Positions 7,941-8,448 of a stretch of DNA of 8,448 nt are shown here, piece by piece. Origin of the DNA: Campylobacteraceae bacterium (GTDB lineage Bacteria > Campylobacterota > Campylobacteria > Campylobacterales > UBA6016). How positions within the stretch are numbered: the stretch's first letter is position 1; each line of letters begins with the position of its first letter. The notes beneath the pieces were generated by a model that saw only the letters and a program-made list of their open reading frames with translations, was not told where the DNA came from and ran no database searches. The position numbers and the translations under genes were made by a program. The stretch spans positions 1 through 8,448 of the forward strand of contig JAEMQC010000030.1 of the NCBI GenBank assembly GCA_022758985.1, read 5' to 3'.

Positions 7941-8011
7941 AAGTATGTAGATAGATAGTAATCTTGCTTTTACAGTAAAAATTACAGTAAAAAAATAAAG
8001 CCTACATACTT
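7941..8011. repeat. 10-base inverted repeat enclosing a tandem repeat
   Basis: AAGTATGTAG (7941-7950) and its exact reverse complement CTACATACTT (8002-8011) flank 51 bases. The enclosed segment holds the tandem 12-base repeat. The arms could form a stem in RNA or single-stranded DNA, or be a pair of protein-binding sites. No function is assigned. Confidence 0.6.
7970..7993. repeat. Tandem duplication of TTACAGTAAAAA
   Basis: Two perfect adjacent 12-base copies, 7970-7981 and 7982-7993. The first copy also forms the interrupted palindrome TTTTACAGTAAAA (7968-7980). The period of 12 is close to one helical turn, so the copies could be paired protein sites. Replication slippage is the simpler explanation. 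Confidence 0.75.
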
Positions 8012-8063
8012 TATAGATTGCACATCGATGATTATAACTTGGAAATATTGAATCATATTCATG

Positions 8064-8092
8064 GCTCGATTTTTCATTTATGAAAAATGAGC
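8064..8092. repeat. AT-rich imperfect hairpin
   Basis: ATTTTTCAT (8069-8077) and ATGAAAAAT (8080-8088) are exact complements. Allowing one bulged G at 8068, the stem extends with GGCTC pairing to GAGC. No T-tract follows on either strand, so it does not look like a standard terminator. Confidence 0.5.
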
Positions 8093-8186
8093 AGACAAAC
8101 GAAAGCTTTAGCTTGAGTGCGTCAGTAATTACTATCAAATATCATTTTGGTTTTGTTTTCAGTAGGTGAAGTTAAGTGTAGGATTT

Positions 8187-8215
8187 GTGACAGATAATCG
8201 CTATGCGATTATAAT
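8187..8215 (+). promoter_or_regulatory. Sigma-70-type promoter with a dyad in its spacer
   Basis: GTGACA (8187-8192, one mismatch to TTGACA) and a perfect TATAAT (8210-8215) are 17 bases apart, the optimal spacing. A perfect 8-base dyad, ATAATCGC (8194-8201) and GCGATTAT (8205-8212) with a 3-base centre, fills the spacer and touches the -10. An alternative -35, TTGTGA at 8185-8190, would give a 19-base spacer with a central dyad, as in MerR-type promoters. Transcription would run rightward from about 8222, over the Fur-box match and toward the window edge, where no gene is yet visible. Confidence 0.5.
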
Positions 8216-8235
8216 CCAAAATACTTTAATTTATT

Positions 8236-8250
8236 TGAGAATAATTATCA
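8236..8250 (+). promoter_or_regulatory. Fur-box match (7-1-7 type)
   Basis: TGAGAATAATTATCA matches the 7-1-7 Fur consensus TGATAATNATTATCA at 13 of 14 defined positions. It lies about 14-28 bases downstream of the start expected from the promoter at 8187-8215, a place where bound Fur would block transcription under iron-replete conditions. The surrounding DNA is AT-rich, so a chance match cannot be excluded, and the target gene is not visible. Confidence 0.45.
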
Positions 8251-8342
8251 ACTAAAAGCATGCTTTTGTAGTCTAAACCATATGGGTATGGGAAACTTGA
8301 TTGTTTTAAAAGCTGTAGAGTTGAGCTACAAAATTTGCTAGT

Positions 8343-8357
8343 AGTTTTTGAAAAACT
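8343..8357. repeat. Perfect 7-base hairpin AGTTTTT/AAAAACT
   Basis: AGTTTTT (8343-8349) and AAAAACT (8351-8357) are exact complements around one base. It lies at the start of a cluster of short dyads extending to 8429 and has no assigned role. Confidence 0.5.
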
Positions 8358-8374
8358 GACACTGAGATGATAAC

Positions 8375-8398
8375 TATAGTTTTTGAGTGGAAACTATA
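8375..8398. promoter_or_regulatory. Operator-like dyad TATAGTTT-N8-AAACTATA
   Basis: Perfect 8-base arms (8375-8382 and 8391-8398) are separated by 8 bases; a second palindrome, AACTATAGTT (8372-8381), overlaps the left arm. Spacing and symmetry resemble the binding site of a dimeric helix-turn-helix regulator. A further small dyad, TTGTC-AA-GACAA, follows at 8409-8420 and contains a minus-strand TTGACA (8410-8415). No regulator gene lies in the window. Confidence 0.4.
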
Positions 8399-8448
8399 CT
8401 GCCACCATTTGTCAAGACAACTTTTTGACTTTTTATCTTTAATCCTAA

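Larger units (their letters stand above)
7785..8448. other. AT-rich gene-poor stretch with many short repeats
   Basis: Apart from the sites listed separately, I see no gene in these 664 bases. The longest open readings lack a ribosome binding site and family features. Base composition is visibly more AT-rich than the block before 7285, which fits a decayed mobile element or foreign DNA. Hairpins, dyads, a promoter and a Fur-box match are crowded between 7941 and 8429. The right part may be the upstream region of a gene beyond base 8448. Confidence 0.7.

Noticed and set aside
7920..8138. 72-residue minus-strand reading.
   Set aside because: It begins at a TTG without a ribosome binding site, crosses the hairpin and tandem repeats, and shows no family features.
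8282..8341. 19-codon reading MGMGNLIVLKAVELSYKIC, faintly like the first strand of an ABC ATPase and located after the Fur-box match.
   Set aside because: Too short, no ribosome binding site, stops at once, and no Walker A motif follows in any frame.
8366..8448. Plus-strand reading from an ATG at 8366, open to the window edge.
   Set aside because: Only about 27 codons, no Shine-Dalgarno sequence, runs through several dyads, and the peptide is not recognisable.
8409..8448. Possible terminal inverted repeat of an insertion sequence starting TGTCAAGACAA.
   Set aside because: It begins with TG and has inner repeats, but no transposase, no partner end and no target duplication are visible in the window.
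7785..8448. CRISPR array or classical replication origin in the repeat-rich region.
   Set aside because: Repeats are few, short and not regularly spaced with unique spacers, and no run of DnaA boxes was found.

Overview
The window looks like a piece of a Campylobacterota (epsilonproteobacterial) chromosome. The evidence is the order mreC, carB, Sua5-like gene, and a UPF0323 lipoprotein gene next to a glutathionylspermidine-synthase-like gene. As far as I recall, both neighbourhoods are also found in Campylobacter jejuni (around Cj0277-Cj0280 and at Cj0371-Cj0372). Coding sequence is of middling GC, which fits genera such as Sulfurimonas, Sulfuricurvum or the higher-GC Campylobacter species; I cannot name the genus.

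Bases 5-7284 form a tight plus-strand run of six genes: mreC (cell-shape scaffold), carB (large subunit of carbamoyl-phosphate synthetase), a short Sua5/YciO/YrdC protein, an AEC-family membrane carrier, a UPF0323 lipoprotein, and an ATP-grasp amide ligase of the glutathionylspermidine synthase family. carB, the Sua5-like gene and the AEC gene overlap by 1 and 4 bases. The lipoprotein gene follows after 29 bases, and its last codons hold the Shine-Dalgarno sequence of the ligase gene. A -10-like hexamer before carB suggests an internal promoter. A hairpin with a T-tract directly after the ligase gene (7286-7310) probably ends the transcript.

Bases 7311-8448 are different: AT-rich, nearly gene-free and full of small repeats. 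The only recognisable coding relic is the N-terminal third of a tyrosine integrase (7422-7784, minus strand). Its presumed promoter carries two 22-base-spaced copies of TTGTGTACCA. Beyond it are a tandem 12-base repeat inside a long inverted repeat, several hairpins, a well-formed promoter with a dyad in its spacer, a near-perfect Fur-box match, and another operator-like dyad near the right edge. I read this as the decayed end of an integrated element plus an upstream regulatory region whose gene lies outside the window.

The most interesting functional unit is the lipoprotein/ligase pair (5460-7284). The lipoprotein has a glycine-zipper segment, a long Ser/Thr/Pro tail and ends in Tyr-Gly-Gly. 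The neighbouring enzyme belongs to a family that joins a C-terminal glycine carboxylate to an amine. This resembles the E. coli YgiB/YgiC arrangement and suggests, as inference only, that the lipoprotein tail could be the substrate of the ligase.
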